From Girardinichthys multiradiatus (taxonomy: Eukaryota; Chordata; Actinopteri; Cyprinodontiformes; Goodeidae), in NCBI RefSeq assembly GCF_021462225.1, contig NC_061813.1, positions 17,012,442-17,076,441 on the forward strand: DNA of 64,000 nucleotides, given 5' to 3'. The position numbers and the translations under genes were made by a program. The notes beneath the pieces were generated by a model. The model had not been told where the DNA came from. It saw only the letters and a program-made list of their open reading frames with translations, and searched no databases. This document shows positions 13,640 to 25,169 of this stretch, piece by piece. The number at the start of each line of letters is the position of its first letter. Position 1 is the stretch's first letter.

Positions 13640-14130
13640 GAATATATACCTGTACACTGCCTTGGAACGTATCTAATCTACAGTTTGTTATGTCACAAAC
13701 ACAAACTTGATTTTATTGTATCACTTTATGTGATAGATTAACACAAAGCTACACATGATTGTGAAGTGGAGGGGAAATATTTCATAGCTTTGACATTTTT
13801 TTTTTAAATGTAAAATTCTGATTCAATAATCAGCAAGACCAACTTTTACTGCAATTACAACTGCATGTTTTTTGGGGTCTACCACCATTGCACATCAAGA
13901 GGCTGATATTTCCATTCTTCTTTGCAAAACAGCTAAAGCTCAGTCAGTATGGGGTAATTTATGTCCTTCATTCTGAATTGGATTTAGCCTAAAAGTATTC
14001 ATCCCCCAGCAAATTAGGATTTCAAATAATTTTCCTTTAAAAAAAGATTTTATTTGTGATAGGAAATGAGACTAGCATCTCTTAACAGATGTAAAAACAA
14101 TGCAAAGGAGTGTCAGTTGTGAAAACAATA
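13640..14130 (-). mobile_element. Tc1-like transposon fossil
   Basis: The left part (13690-13790) resembles the terminal inverted repeat of a common fish Tc1 family, with an ATTTTATTG block followed by a TATGTGATAGA..AACACAAAG block. The part at 13840-13990 resembles, in inverse orientation, the transposase region of such an element, with phrases like CATTCTTCTTTGCAAAACAGC. No open transposase frame survives and the right end is not evident. Confidence 0.5.
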
Positions 14131-14608
14131 TCAGAATTTATTTAAAATTTAGATTATTATTTACAATTTACAATAAGGAGGGCATCTAAACAATTATTTA
14201 TGCCCTTCTCTATAATCAGTGGAAAAATCTTTTTTGGCTTTGCATCAATAAAATTCTGCTGTTTTTTGCATGTTTCCACTTGCCTTTTGAAAATTTCCCT
14301 TGACAGATTCTCTGTCGGATTTGAACTGGGACTCTGGGCCACAACAAAACATTAATATTACTTTCAGCCAGACAAAACATGCCGATAAAACAAAAATATA
14401 ACTTTAAACCAAAATCTGCCTAGTGTATGGGAAATAGTCCAAAGAGCTCTGCAGCTCCTCATATGATAGCTTGCCTCTCTGATTAATGCTCTCCTTGCAA
14501 AGCTTTTAAATGTATCAGTCAGAATCAACTTTATTGCCAAGTTTGTACAAACAAACAAGGAATTTGACTTTGCTCTAAGGTCAGATTTTTATAAAATGTT
14601 ATATATCG
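14131..14608. other. Unannotated AT-rich sequence
   Basis: No gene or recognised repeat is seen. The right edge abuts the microsatellite-like tail of the neighbouring LINE. Confidence 0.4.
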
Positions 14609-15346
14609 TATCGTATCGTATTGTCGTCTTACGTTTATCCGGGACCGGGTCGCAGGGCAGCAGATTCAGCAGAGACACCCAGACATCCCTCTCCCCAGAC
14701 ACCTCTTCCTGCTCCTCTGGGTGGAGCCCAAGGTGTTCCCAGGCCAGCTGAGAGAGATAGTCCCTCCAGCGTGTCCTGGGCCATCCCCTGGGCCTCCTCC
14801 TGGTGGGACGTACCTGGAACACCTCCCGAGGAAGGTGTCCAGGAGGCATCCGGTATAGATGTCCGAGCCACCTCAACTGGCTCCTCTCGATGTGGAGGAG
14901 CAGCAGCTCTACTCCGAGCCCCTCCCGGATGGCCGAGCTCCTCACCCTATCTCTAAGGGAGTGCCCGGCCACCCTACGGAGGAAGCTCATTTCACAGCCG
15001 CTTGTATCCGGGATCTCGTTCGTTCGGTCATGACCCAAAGTTCATGGCCATAGGTGAGAGTAGGAACGTATCGAGAGCTTCGCTTTTCGGCTCCGCTCTC
15101 TCTTGACCACAATGGACAGGCACAGCGCCCCCATTACTGTGGCAGCTGCACCGATACGTCTGTCGATCTCCCGCTCCATTGTTCCCTCACTCGTGAACAA
15201 GACCCCGAGATACTTAAACTCCTCCACTTGAGGCAGGAACTCCCCTCCAACCTGAAGAGGATAAGCCACCCTTTTCCGGTCAAGTACCATGGCCTCTGAC
15301 TTGGAGGAGCTGATCTTCATCCCAGCCGCTTCACACTCGAATGAGT
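14609..15346 (-). pseudogene. 5'-truncated LINE reverse transcriptase, minus strand
   Basis: Two minus-strand frames give the C-terminal part of a non-LTR retrotransposon reverse transcriptase. The frame at 15320-15042 carries the late-palm region with a YLGVLFTSEG motif and a following REIDRRIGAA segment. The frame at 15038-14589 carries the C-terminal RWLGHLYRMPPGHLPREVF motif and an RRRPRGWPRTRWRDYL stretch. The two parts are in different frames, so at least one frameshift separates them near 15040. The element lacks the catalytic FADD region and everything 5' of it. The minus-strand 3' end is marked by short TACGA-type repeats at about 14605-14622, consistent with a microsatellite tail. 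The clade is uncertain among fish LINEs. Confidence 0.75.
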
Positions 15347-17180
15347 TGTTTTCAGACGTACCTCAGAACAGGAGTAAAATAGAGGCCTGTGGAGATAAAA
15401 TAACAAGAAATTCAAAGCATAGCAGTTCCACTTTATATAGAGCACAACTGAAATATTTTAGTGTTAAAAGAAAAGATTTAAAATAATGATATGTCCCATT
15501 TAAATAAATCCCTACATCCCTTCACTTCAACTGATTTGATTTTTAAACAGTTCACTGAGACTGACAATATCTAACTTTAAGTCTTATTTCCTTAGAAACA
15601 ACTTTTACATCAGAGAGTTTTGTCAACCTGATTGAATCACAGGTGGTACATTGACAGATGAGAAAAGGAAAGATTTCTGAATTTCTAGCTGCCAATCAAG
15701 CTAAGAATCTGGTGAGTGCGGTCAGCAGAGTATTTCTGATGAACTCCATTGTTTGATCAGCATAAATGAAGGTAAACACGCTATTCTTTGTATACAAGAA
15801 TGCAATTTAAACCATGAATATTAGCGATGAAATCCAAATTAGCCTTTGTCAACTTCTAACATTTTTTTACTTCATAGACAACAAAAATATTCAAATTTCT
15901 CTCAAACTACGTCCATTCAGTAACATTTAAAATGATGTGTTTTGAAGATGCAAATTAGACATGACGTAAAAAGAAGACACAGGTATACTTGTATAACAGT
16001 CAACCAATAATGATGAATATGCTCTAAAATGTCATTGTTTCAATGTTGTTGGATCCATGCAGTATGCCTTTTTATACAACAGCTCTGCTCACCTCCCCCT
16101 AGCCAGCTCCCTGGACTTCCCACCTCGTGTTAGATGAGTTAAAAGCAGATCGTATTTCCACAGGTGGCTGTGACACGAACTTACCCTGGAATGTTAAGCC
16201 ACATAAATCTCTGTAATTGCATGGTATCGATCAGATAACTAAAGCTACAACTGTTGAGGGTGACGCCCTTCTTTTTACCTTTTTCTCATTTTTACCAGCC
16301 TTCATGCTTTTATCTGACAGCAAGAAGGGAGTTGCAGATACATGCAAACTCTCTCTCTTATTATCACACACAAGCTGATGCATCCCTGTATAGCAGAGCT
16401 GCTGACGCTTGGATGAAAAAAGTCGAGATGTCAGACATGGGCTTAGAATATGTTTTGACTGCTCTGACTTTTGACTGCATATACTTAAAGTATTCACAAA
16501 GACTCAGAGAGGCCCATGACATCAGTGTCCTGTAATTGATGGGACAATGTCAAGACTTTAGAAATCTGTAAACAACTACAGCACAGTATGACAAGCGGAC
16601 TGAGGAAAGAGAGACAAGTCGTTTCATTCAGACTGACTTTCGGGACATGTGCTCTGCTATCTTCTCATGCATGTCTTCACTGAATTGTATAGGTTAAAGG
16701 CCTAAATCTGGAAACAACGGAAAAAAAGTGAATTGATGCAGGAAGAACATTAGGCATACAAACAATGAGTTGTTTTTCTCTACATTTAAAGCTACTGGTC
16801 ACATTTTTGTATAAAATCTATCAAGCTCACCTTAGATATAGTTTGTCACCAATAGAACGTGTCATGGTGAGTTCTTTTTTTTGGTTTTCTGTTTTGTGGT
16901 TAATCATTATTTAATTTAAAATAGGATTTGTCACAAGAGTTACATTGATTAATGACATTTCCTTTTTTTTGGGTGTTCTTTGAGCAAAGGTTTTATAATG
17001 TGAAGTCTGGTAGTGGAATTCCATACTTAATTACTTATTTTGTTTTTAGGGAATGTTTGTTAGTGGACAAAAATACACCCACCATAGTATCTTTAAATAA
17101 GGAGTTTACCTGTAAACAGTCAAAGGTATTCCTGTTATGTGTTCTCACAAATGTCTTGAACTGATCAAGCAGCAGTGTTG
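15347..17180. other. Unannotated sequence
   Basis: AT-rich, unique-looking. Short overlapping ORFs at 16231-16535 on both strands show no domain. Confidence 0.4.
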
Positions 17181-18655
17181 CTTTTCATTATCTATAGTAC
17201 TGTGAAATAAATATTAGTTTCTGTTTTTGCTTGTTTGTCACACCAAATCTTTCAGGTCATAGGACAAATTTTGGCATAACACATAGATAACCTCAGTAAA
17301 TACAAAGACATTTTTTAAATGATGTTTTAATTTAAGGGGAAAAAGCTATCCAAACCATCCACATGGTAATTTGCCCCAAAATGGTTGTGCCATACTTGGC
17401 AATAACAATCGGCATGAACGTTTTGCCTGAAACTTAGTGAGTATTTTATATTGCTGTGAAAGAATTTTGGCCTATTTGTGTCTGTGGAATTGTTTTTATT
17501 AAGACATTTTTGAGCCTGAACAGGATGTTTAAGGCCATGCCACACCATCTCCATTGGATTTAAGCTGAACTTTGACTAGGCCACTCAGAAACCACAAATT
17601 ATATTTTTTGAGCCACTTAGAGATGGACTTGCTAGTGTGCTTGATTATTTTACTGCTGAGTAACTTAAATACACTTGAACCTAAGTCATAAGCTGATGAC
17701 AATGCATGCTCCTTGAGGAGTTTCTACTACAGAACAGAATTAATTGTTTCATTAATTATGGCAAGTTATCCAGGTGCTAAAAAAGCAAAACACCCCAAAA
17801 CTATTACACTGCCACCACCATGTTTGACATGTTTGGTATAGTGTCCTTTTTCTGAAATGCTGTTAGATTTACACAAGATGGAACAATAAGGCCACCTTCC
17901 AAAAAGTTCCACTTTAGTTTATCCAATTAGCAGAATACCTTTTTTTTTTTTTTGGTCAGCAGTGTTTTCTTGCCCTCATACACCTCCATGGATGCTGTTT
18001 TTTGCTCAGTAATTTTTTTAGAAGTATATTAAAAATTAAGACCTGCGATGCTTCAGATGTTCTTCTTAGACTATGAATTGCAAACGGTTTGGATGCACTA
18101 TTGGAGTATTTCAAGCAGCCCAGTCATTCTTTGGAAGGTTCAACCACTGTTCCATGTTTGCTCCATTCGTGGAGAATGGCTATTAACATGATCCACTGGA
18201 AACTACTGATAAATGTCAGTGACTTTGTTATTTAGTTGTTTTTGAATTTCTATAGACTGTGGGTTGATATGTTACTTTTTGACCTCTTTTAGCCTACTTC
18301 ATGGTGTCAGACAGGTTTTATTTAAGTAATTTCTTGATTATAGAGGTCTGGCAGTAATCAGTCCTTAGTGTGGCTAGTGAAATCACAGAAAGAAATAGGA
18401 TAATCAAGGTTTGTTCATGAATTAACAGTGAGGTATGAGTATTTTTTTCCTAAAAGATGAGATTGGTTTGGATACACTTACTCTTAATACATAAAATTGT
18501 AATTTCAAAACTGTATTTGGTATTTGTCCAACTTGTTTATGTCTGTTACTAAAATTTGTTTGATGATCTCCAGCATTAAAGTCTAACTAAAAAGCAAAAA
18601 AAGAGTGAATCCGTAAGAGGGCTATTAATTTTTTACAGCACTGTATAATACTGTA
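17181..18655 (-). mobile_element. Tc1-like transposon fossil, minus strand
   Basis: A decayed Tc1/mariner-type element. On the minus strand the 17554-17327 frame begins with the remains of the catalytic-Glu region (MVWHGLKHPVQAQK follows the Pro-Ile-Glu position) and leads to the transposase C-terminus. Further right, the inverse of the lysine-histidine-triple-glycine region is visible around 17808-17830, and the inverse of the N-terminal helix-turn-helix region around 18090-18250. Stops and indels are frequent, with a poly-T interruption at 17939-17955. The right end is at about 18643-18652 with a CACTGTA terminus. A relative is at 51.0-51.85 kb. Confidence 0.65.
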
Positions 18656-20444
18656 CAGATTATACATTGTCTAGAAAGTTTTGTAATTTGGAAACTCTAA
18701 ATGATAAAATATAGCTCATTGGTCTCATCTACTAAAGCTTAATCCCCACCTCTCGAACCACATGTCCTTCCTGGTCTCCATGAAGTTTTGTTTGTTTGTA
18801 TTTTTTCCACAGTGCCTCTGTCATCATCACAACTGCTCAAGCTAATGAAGAAAAGAAAACCCCATAAAACCTAAGGCCTGCAAAAAAAAAGACAAAAACC
18901 TTTTACAACATTGCACTAACAAATTAACAAATAAAACTATTTAACTATAACTTACACAGAGCTGTATACACTATCAAACCTGTGTATAGAAAGGATTTCC
19001 ACTCTCACATGCATTTGTCAACGCATGCATTGTAAACAAAGTAGCATAGTCCCTCCATTTCACTTCTCTAAACTTTAAAAGTCAGGCCAAAAGTGACATC
19101 ACCAGCCCCAGATACAGATCCATCTCTCCCCTCCAGGCCTGGAGCTGAGGGACGGGAAGAAGGTGGGATGGCGGGTGGAGAGAGAAGAGAAGTTGGGGGA
19201 TGAGAAAGGGGATCTGAGGTCTGCTGGTGAAGGGGTGGGGCGACAGGTCTCCTTATCTGCCAGGTGTGCTTTTCACACAGACACACATATCTTCTCCCTT
19301 TGCACAGCGGTGTCGACGAGGTAGTGAAAAATGACAAGGCCAGACACTGGAGCCAGCACAGCAGAGAATTGGAGAAGAATTCCCACACATCTCACAGTGA
19401 TGAAGGGAACATACAGCCATACTGTTGACAGTCTGGAATTGGTTCTACAGCCACTTCAATGAAATCTCAGACCACACAAGCTACCAGAAATTAAGATGAA
19501 TAAGTCCAAATTTGAATTTCAGTTAAAATACACTGGCTAAACCCAAGTAAAGTGTGCTCCAAAACACAGTTTTACATTTTATTAAATTAATTATCCTATT
19601 GTTCCGTTTCATATTTCAACCTTTTTATAATGTTGTGTGTTAAGCTTAAATAGTAATGGTATGAATGAAAATTGAGAAGCTTTTTGTGTTTATGTCTCTT
19701 GGGGGATAGAACCAGCATTAAACCACAACAGAAGATGCATACAAGCTTTATGGTGATAGCACAAATATCCCTGGGTCACCACTGCCTTTCTCTATCTTCT
19801 CTGCTGTTAATTACAGCTCGGCTGGTGTGTATAAGCTGGTAAAGACTGTCTAAGGATGCTGCAGATTATCTCCGGACGCGAGTCCTTTGAAAAGCTAAAA
19901 TCTCCTACATCTTCTTTCCTCTACTACGCAGGCCACTGCTTCATATGTGAATCAGGGGTTCTTCACATGGTGTCCATTAGAGGCAAGGAAGAAAAGGTTG
20001 ACTGCAGAAGACCACCAAGGTAGTTGTTTTAATACTGTTGGCAGATTGTGTATTTTTTTGTCGTTATTAATTATTAATAGGGCCGACCTTTATATGTTCA
20101 GGTTTATAAACATGCATATGCAAATTAAAAAGAAATTAGTTATGAGTTTATGAATGTAAGTTGAAGCATTTTCACCATACATTGTTGGATGACAAATTAT
20201 TTTCCTTCCACTTCACAATTATACACCAATTTGTTTTCTAGAAATAAAAAAAAATCCATCACCATAAATCTGATAAAAATCCATTAAAGTTTGTGGTTGG
20301 CTGCTTTTGGAAACCACTATAATACTGCTGAGGAAAATAATTTATGGCAACAATTCAGTCGCACAATGCTTTCTCTTCAATTATAGGCCATTGTTGAGTT
20401 TAAAAAGTCACATGTTAAGAATGTTCATATTGCTCAGTCTAGAC
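18656..20444. other. Unannotated sequence
   Basis: No gene is recognised. The 19068-19388 minus-strand ORF lies in a locally GC-richer stretch with purine-rich runs and has no recognisable domain. The rest is AT-rich. Confidence 0.4.
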
Positions 20445-20706
20445 CAGGGGTTCCCAAACGTTTTAGCTTCCAATCCACAAGATAAATTAGGAGGAGCCTC
20501 ATGACCCCGAGAATCAGTTGAGCATTCAAGCATTTCTACAAAGTCCGTTAAACACAGCATTGCAAACACATGATGCTTTGTCTTTATCTCTTCCAGCACA
20601 AACATTTATCAACATTATTATTTTCTTAATTTCTAAAGAATATCTCAAGAACCTAGACATGTTAATTTGTGATCCCAAGTTGTGACCCTGCCTTTCTTAA
20701 ACACTG
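20445..20706. mobile_element. hAT-like MITE
   Basis: The left end CAGGGGTTCCCAAAC is a classic hAT-type terminus. The right end reads inward as CAGTGTTTAAG, a partial inverse match. The flanking octamers are GTCTAGAC (20437-20444) and GAATAGAC (20707-20714), six of eight identical, which fits a decayed 8-bp hAT target duplication. There is no coding capacity, so it is non-autonomous. Confidence 0.5.
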
Positions 20707-21187
20707 GAATAGACAAGCTGAAAGAAAAAAAAACAATCATCCATAGTATTAACTGTCAGAAGTTTTAATGACAGTTAGTGTTTATTCTTTTATTTATAAT
20801 AGTGTTGATGTCACAGCTGAATTATTTTAAGGCATTTTTATTTTTTATTTTTATTATGAAATCTCACTGCAAGTAAAAAAAACTGAGACAGATTCTCGAC
20901 TATTGCAAAATAGCCTCATTTATTTATTCATTCATTTATTCATTTATTTATTAATTTATTTATTTTCTAATGTTTCAGAATGTCATAATTCTGTGCAAAT
21001 GTTATAAAATTTCTCTTTGTCAATAAGCCTCTTAACGGATGATTGTCTCCTTTATTTTCTTGTCACTGCAACACTGTTCTGAGAGACAAAACGCATATTG
21101 TTTCAGTTTGAAAATGCAAAGGTATCAATATATAGTTTAGGTAGGGAGAGCAAATAAATAATTATCAATGCTTGTGATTTTCTAATC
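20707..21187. other. Unannotated sequence with TTTA/TTCA repeats
   Basis: AT-rich sequence with an imperfect TTTA/TTCA microsatellite at about 20914-20966. No gene. Ends at the provirus target site. Confidence 0.5.
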
Positions 21188-21192
21188 CACAT

Positions 21193-21567
21193 TGTTAGGG
21201 TTAATTAATGATTATATATGTTTTAACCTTAATAGAAGTGAAGCTTGCTGTTCAGAGTGATTATATCTTATATGTACAAGAGCTGCAAGATAGAGACAGG
21301 ATGTTCTAGAACATTCTGTCAGTGCAGCTGTTTCTAATCATTATGAGTGTGCATCTCTCCCTGTTTTGTGCTTGGAACATTCTGTAACCAGGGCCTCTTC
21401 TCTTATGAATAAAAGGCAGACGGAGCAGGGGCTGTTTCAGAGTGTTGGTGGAGGATTGTAACTGAGCAGCCTCTGAAAACACTCTCACCTGCAGGTTAAA
21501 ATGAACTAACTTCTCTGTGTCTTTCTTTGTGCAGAATTGTGAAAGTGTTTGGTGTTTAAACCTAACA
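21193..21567 (+). repeat. 5' LTR of the endogenous retrovirus
   Basis: Begins TGTTAGG and ends CCTAACA, a perfect 7-bp inverted repeat with TG...CA termini. An AATAAA at 21408-21413, in a TGAATAAAAGG context, could be a polyadenylation signal or a weak TATA-like element; a GT-rich stretch follows at 21438-21448. Reading side by side with the 3' LTR I find no substitution or gap over 375 bp. A pyrimidine-rich tract ending in an AG lies near the 3' end at about 21520-21535. Confidence 0.95.
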
Positions 21568-21571
21568 TAAA

Positions 21572-21589
21572 TGGTCCTTCGAGCCGGAG
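21572..21589 (+). other. Primer binding site, tRNA-Tyr type
   Basis: TGGTCCTTCGAGCCGGAG starts four bases after the LTR. Its complement is the 3' end of vertebrate tRNA-Tyr (acceptor strand CTCGAAGGA plus CCA). At least 17 of 18 positions fit the sequence I know; the last depends on the T-stem of the host isodecoder. This would make the element an ERV-Y by primer naming. Confidence 0.8.
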
Positions 21590-21609
21590 ACCAAGACGCT
21601 TGACGATCC

Positions 21610-21740
21610 CAGTGGGTGAGTGAGATTCCAGACAAATCTGTGGCCACAGTACTAATACCCTTTCCGGGACTGGTCCCTCCCTGACAGGCTGGGGTCTGAC
21701 GGCTGACGGTACTCCCGAGGACACAGAGAACCAGTGAGTA
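21610..21740 (+). promoter_or_regulatory. Putative splice donors in the retroviral leader
   Basis: GGTGAGTG with the GT at 21616 matches the donor consensus well, and a second GTGAGTA has its GT at 21734. Retroviruses make env mRNA by joining a leader donor to an acceptor just before env. Possible acceptors are the AG after TGACCTTC near 25270 and the AG after CTCTGTTAC near 25352. The assignment is inference. Confidence 0.45.
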
Positions 21741-22233
21741 GGTCTTTCATTTAAAAGGAATGAGTGATGAAATGCAAATGACCTAAAATAGTACAGTATA
21801 GAGAAACCCTGACAATTCTAGACACTATCAGGTGAACTAAAATAGACAGTTAAATTCCGCAGGAGGGTAGACTCCCTTAGTTGAAATAGACTAATTAAAC
21901 TCTACACAGGACGGCGGAGTCCTCTGTTATGTTTTTGTGAAAGTAATTAAAGTAAGAATAAAACGCGTAAAAAAGTGTGACTGAAAAACGTGTGGAAGAG
22001 TGAATGGAATCGTAATGACCATTAGGTCCTTACCTTTCATATAAACTGAAAACAGATAGTAAATGGTGAGCCTTTGTGGATGCTTGTAGGCAAGAAAATC
22101 CCACCTGAACAGGGTTGAAGTGGATTTTACCACAACTGACTTCTTGATCACCATCCTGTTTTCAAATACATAAATCCAGTATTTAGAATACACCAGGTAT
22201 TAAAAAACATACTGGATCTAAATCTAGTTCAAA

Positions 22234-22672
22234 ATGGGAAAGGGGCAAAGTAAAGAGAAACAAAGTAAACTAATTGACTTAGAAGGGGAGGTAAAGTTTA
22301 TGGAGAACTATGTAAAAGGAGCAGGTATGATCTGTCATAGATGGAATAAAAAATAAAAAACATGGGTTTTTGGGCAAATTAGATACAAAGGATGTCTTAA
22401 AATTACAAGGGGATCTAAAAAATTAGCAATAATGAAAACTAAAAAGAGAAAAATAACAAAGAACAATGGGGGAAGAACAGAGAAAAAGCTCTGATTTAAC
22501 AGAAATATGTGCACGATGGCATAAAAATACGGATTTTCAGGTAACTTAATTATCACTGAAATCCTAAAACTACACAGGGATCTTAAACTGGAGATTATGC
22601 ATTCAAAAGATTCAAGAGACAATGTGGACAACATGGAAACTGTCCAACTGGACAACCCAGTGAACAATGACT
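22234..22672 (+). pseudogene. gag: Degenerate gag (matrix region, partly duplicated)
   Basis: An ATG at 22234 opens a 40-codon frame beginning MGKGQSKEKQ. The Gly at position 2 with nearby Ser and Lys residues is the layout of a myristoylated retroviral matrix protein. The frame stops at 22354-22356. Beyond it, in shifted frames, runs a segment with an FLGKLDTKDVLKLQGDLK pattern. About 170 bp later a second, related segment appears with a CARWHKN start and an EILKLHRDLK end, terminating at about 22672. The two blocks look like diverged tandem copies of one matrix-like unit, each broken by frameshifts. No capsid or nucleocapsid (zinc knuckle) is found downstream, so no Gag particle protein can be made from this locus. 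Confidence 0.6.
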
Positions 22673-24489
22673 AGAGTTGTTAAAGAAGTAATCTGAGAGT
22701 AAAAGATTTTGTAGGCAAGCATTAGTGAGAAACAGGTGCTTTAAAAATCATTCTATGGTGTTATACTACCAACAATATCATGATAAAATGCAAAAGATTC
22801 ATTTTACAGGGAAATAATTCCATATTTGGCTCAGATTGTGTGCATTCTTGATTTTTCCTCTTTGAGAGAAGTTAAATTTCAGCTCTGTGAAACGACCTTG
22901 ACAAAGAGATGCAGCTGCCTGAAAACAAAGATAAAACTTCTGCAAACAGCAGAAGCCTGTCTCTGCTGAAAGGTCTGAAAAAATTGTAACTCTACCCTGC
23001 ATGTGTCAAACTCAAGGTCCGCGGGCCAAAACCGGACCCCAGAAGTTTAGTGATTCTCTAGAAGTAGAGCCTTTTAATATGGTGATTGTGTGCTTGAATG
23101 TTATTTTGTCAATCAATAAGCAGTTTTGTTTACATTCTGCCACAATCTGCCTTTTTGAAAATGTTTTGAATCTTGCTCTTTATGTATAAAAAAAAAAAGA
23201 AAGAAAAGAAAAATTGGCTAAAGTCTGCAGACATAAAATGAACCTGGATTGAAGCTCTAACTAAGTTTATTTAATCTGAGATCTTCTCCAAATGCAACAG
23301 TATATGTCAGTCTACATGAGATACTAACAACTTCACCTACTGGTATAATATAAAGATGTGATTGAATATGTGAAACAAACAATGATGAAAGTTTTTCAAC
23401 AGGTGATGCTCATCCAGGAGGAAGACAGTGTTCCTAGGAAATGCAGCTCATTCATTAACAATCATTTTTTCTCCTATAGGTGGACGTTTTGCTGATTAAT
23501 CATAGGCTGGATCTATGGAACATTATGTGCACAGAACAAATGACCAAGGTTCTGACTGACTTATGAACCTCACTGACCTGACAATGATAACATGACACCC
23601 AACAGATAACACCTTTAAGGTGGATCCACTAAGACCACCTTATTGATTCTTGGTGAATAAAAAAAAAGAATTGAAGCGTTCAAAACAGACCTTGTGGAAA
23701 CAAAAGGGGTTATGAGGAAACAATGTGCATTTTAAGAATAATAGAAGTCAAATTATGTTCAAATCTTTGCAAATAAAAATTACTCTGACAGAGAAATAAA
23801 TAAGTAGTGTGTGAATGTGTGTGAATGGGAATGACTGATTTCATTGTAATGCATCTTTGAGGGACATTAAAAGCGCTAATAAAGGTCTGATGTTCTGATG
23901 ATCTTTGCCAAATTTATATCTTAATAAGGTTTCCAGAATCTTTTCCGAAAAATCATATAAAGATAGCAAAGGTTCTACCTGTATTAAAAATACTGATAAC
24001 TATAGGAAAGTTCATAGATCTGTCTTCAATTTTTCCTAATTCTTTTACAAACAGGTTATTTAAACTTTCATGTGGCCAAATGTCTGTGTTTGACTTTCTG
24101 TTTTTGTGAAATAAATGTCTGTTTCATGTTATGTAAAAATTAGAGTCCTCAACATTACCATAATAATATTAGGTCAGTTCTCTATGGTAAAACAAAAAGA
24201 TTTTAACAGATGTTTAGACTTTTTCCAGTCAGGTTCAAAATGATTGAATTAGACTCAAACTTAACATAAGATTAAATTAACCTTAACAGAATTACTGGAC
24301 TGGACTGAAATAGAGAAAACTTGAGTTAATTGAAACAAACTTTAGTTACTTGAACTAAATACAAAGCTGACTGAAACTGTATGTTGTATCTATAAAACTG
24401 GGTAAAACAAACTAAGATTATAAGATATAATATGCCCTTCATTTTTTGTGTTCATCAGTGAGTGAGTTTTTATTTTTTATTTTTAATAA
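22673..24489. other. Non-coding interior of the provirus, possible hAT-like insert
   Basis: I see no protease or polymerase motifs here. At 22998-23040 a GTGTCAAACTCAAGG start followed by a GC-rich palindromic stretch resembles the terminus of a fish hAT element. Near 24069-24105 an inverted, looser match (GGCCA...GTTTGAC) could be its other end. If so, about 1.1 kb of this stretch is a non-autonomous DNA transposon carried inside the provirus. No 8-bp target duplication was found, so this stays tentative. A microsatellite-like A-rich run is at 23188-23213. Confidence 0.3.
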
Positions 24490-25041
24490 GAACTAAACCA
24501 AACATTATCTGAAGAAATAGCAAAAAGCCGAAAAGACTTAAAAGATACCCCTCTGACAGATGGAGAAACATTATTTGTAGACGGGTCTTCCAAAAAAGAT
24601 GAGAAAGGTAAAACAAAAACCGGATATGCTGTAGTAACTCTTGATAAAGTACTGAAAGCAGAAGCACTCCCTTCACACTACTCAGCGCAAGCTGCTGAGT
24701 TAGTAGCCTTAACTGAAGCATGCAAATTAATGACAGGAAAAAGTGCAACAATATACACTGATAGCCAGTATGCATATGCAACAACGCATACTTTTGCACA
24801 ACATTGGAAAAATAGGGGTATGATTACCTCCACTGGAAAACCTGTAACACATGCAGCACTATTAACAGAGCTATTGCAAGCAGTCCAACTGCCAAAAAAG
24901 CTTGCAATATGCAAATGTGCGGCACACACCACAGGAACAGACACTGTGCAGAAAATAAACCTATCCTACCAAAAAACCTATACAAATGGGCAGCAATTTC
25001 GAGTCATGGAGTTTCTCATGTCTCGAGAGGAGGAATGGTAG
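24490..25041 (+). pseudogene. pol: pol remnant: RNase H domain
   Basis: An open frame of 183 codons, without its own natural start, encodes a retroviral RNase H. Catalytic-type residues are visible as Asp31 in LFVDGSS, Glu70 in AAELVAL and Asp91 in YTDSQYAYA. A tract matching the later conserved HTTGTD region sits near codons 151-156. The expected following part with the fourth Asp is absent: sequence jumps from the HTTGTDTV segment straight into integrase-type sequence that lies in another frame, and this frame then ends at 25039. Protease, reverse transcriptase and the connection domain upstream are all missing. The residual sequence is clearly pol-derived but cannot provide reverse transcription. 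Confidence 0.85.
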
Positions 25042-25169
25042 GATTAGTGAACAAAATATACACAACATATGGATTTAACTCTTATTCAAAAAATTTTTGT
25101 AGAACATGTTTGATCTGTGCTAAACACAATGCACAAGGGAACTTCAGACCAAAAAGGGGACTAAAATAA
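24955..25169 (+). pseudogene. pol: pol remnant: integrase N-terminal zinc finger
   Basis: Overlapping the end of the RNase H frame but shifted, this frame carries the integrase HHCC domain: SHGVSH supplies two His three residues apart, and FCRTCLICAKHN supplies the Cys pair. It ends in a stop at 25167 right after an RPKRG-like linker that in intact elements leads into the catalytic core. The D,D35E core and C-terminal domain are absent, so no integrase can be made. The RNase H to integrase junction and the integrase to env junction both look like internal deletions. Confidence 0.75.

Noticed and set aside
14621..15053. Plus-strand ORFs of 64-111 codons
   Set aside because: Antisense shadows of the minus-strand LINE reverse transcriptase.
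21306..21724. Minus-strand ORFs in the 5' LTR, repeated in the 3' LTR
   Set aside because: Antisense shadow of the LTR; the same peptide recurs only because the LTRs are identical.
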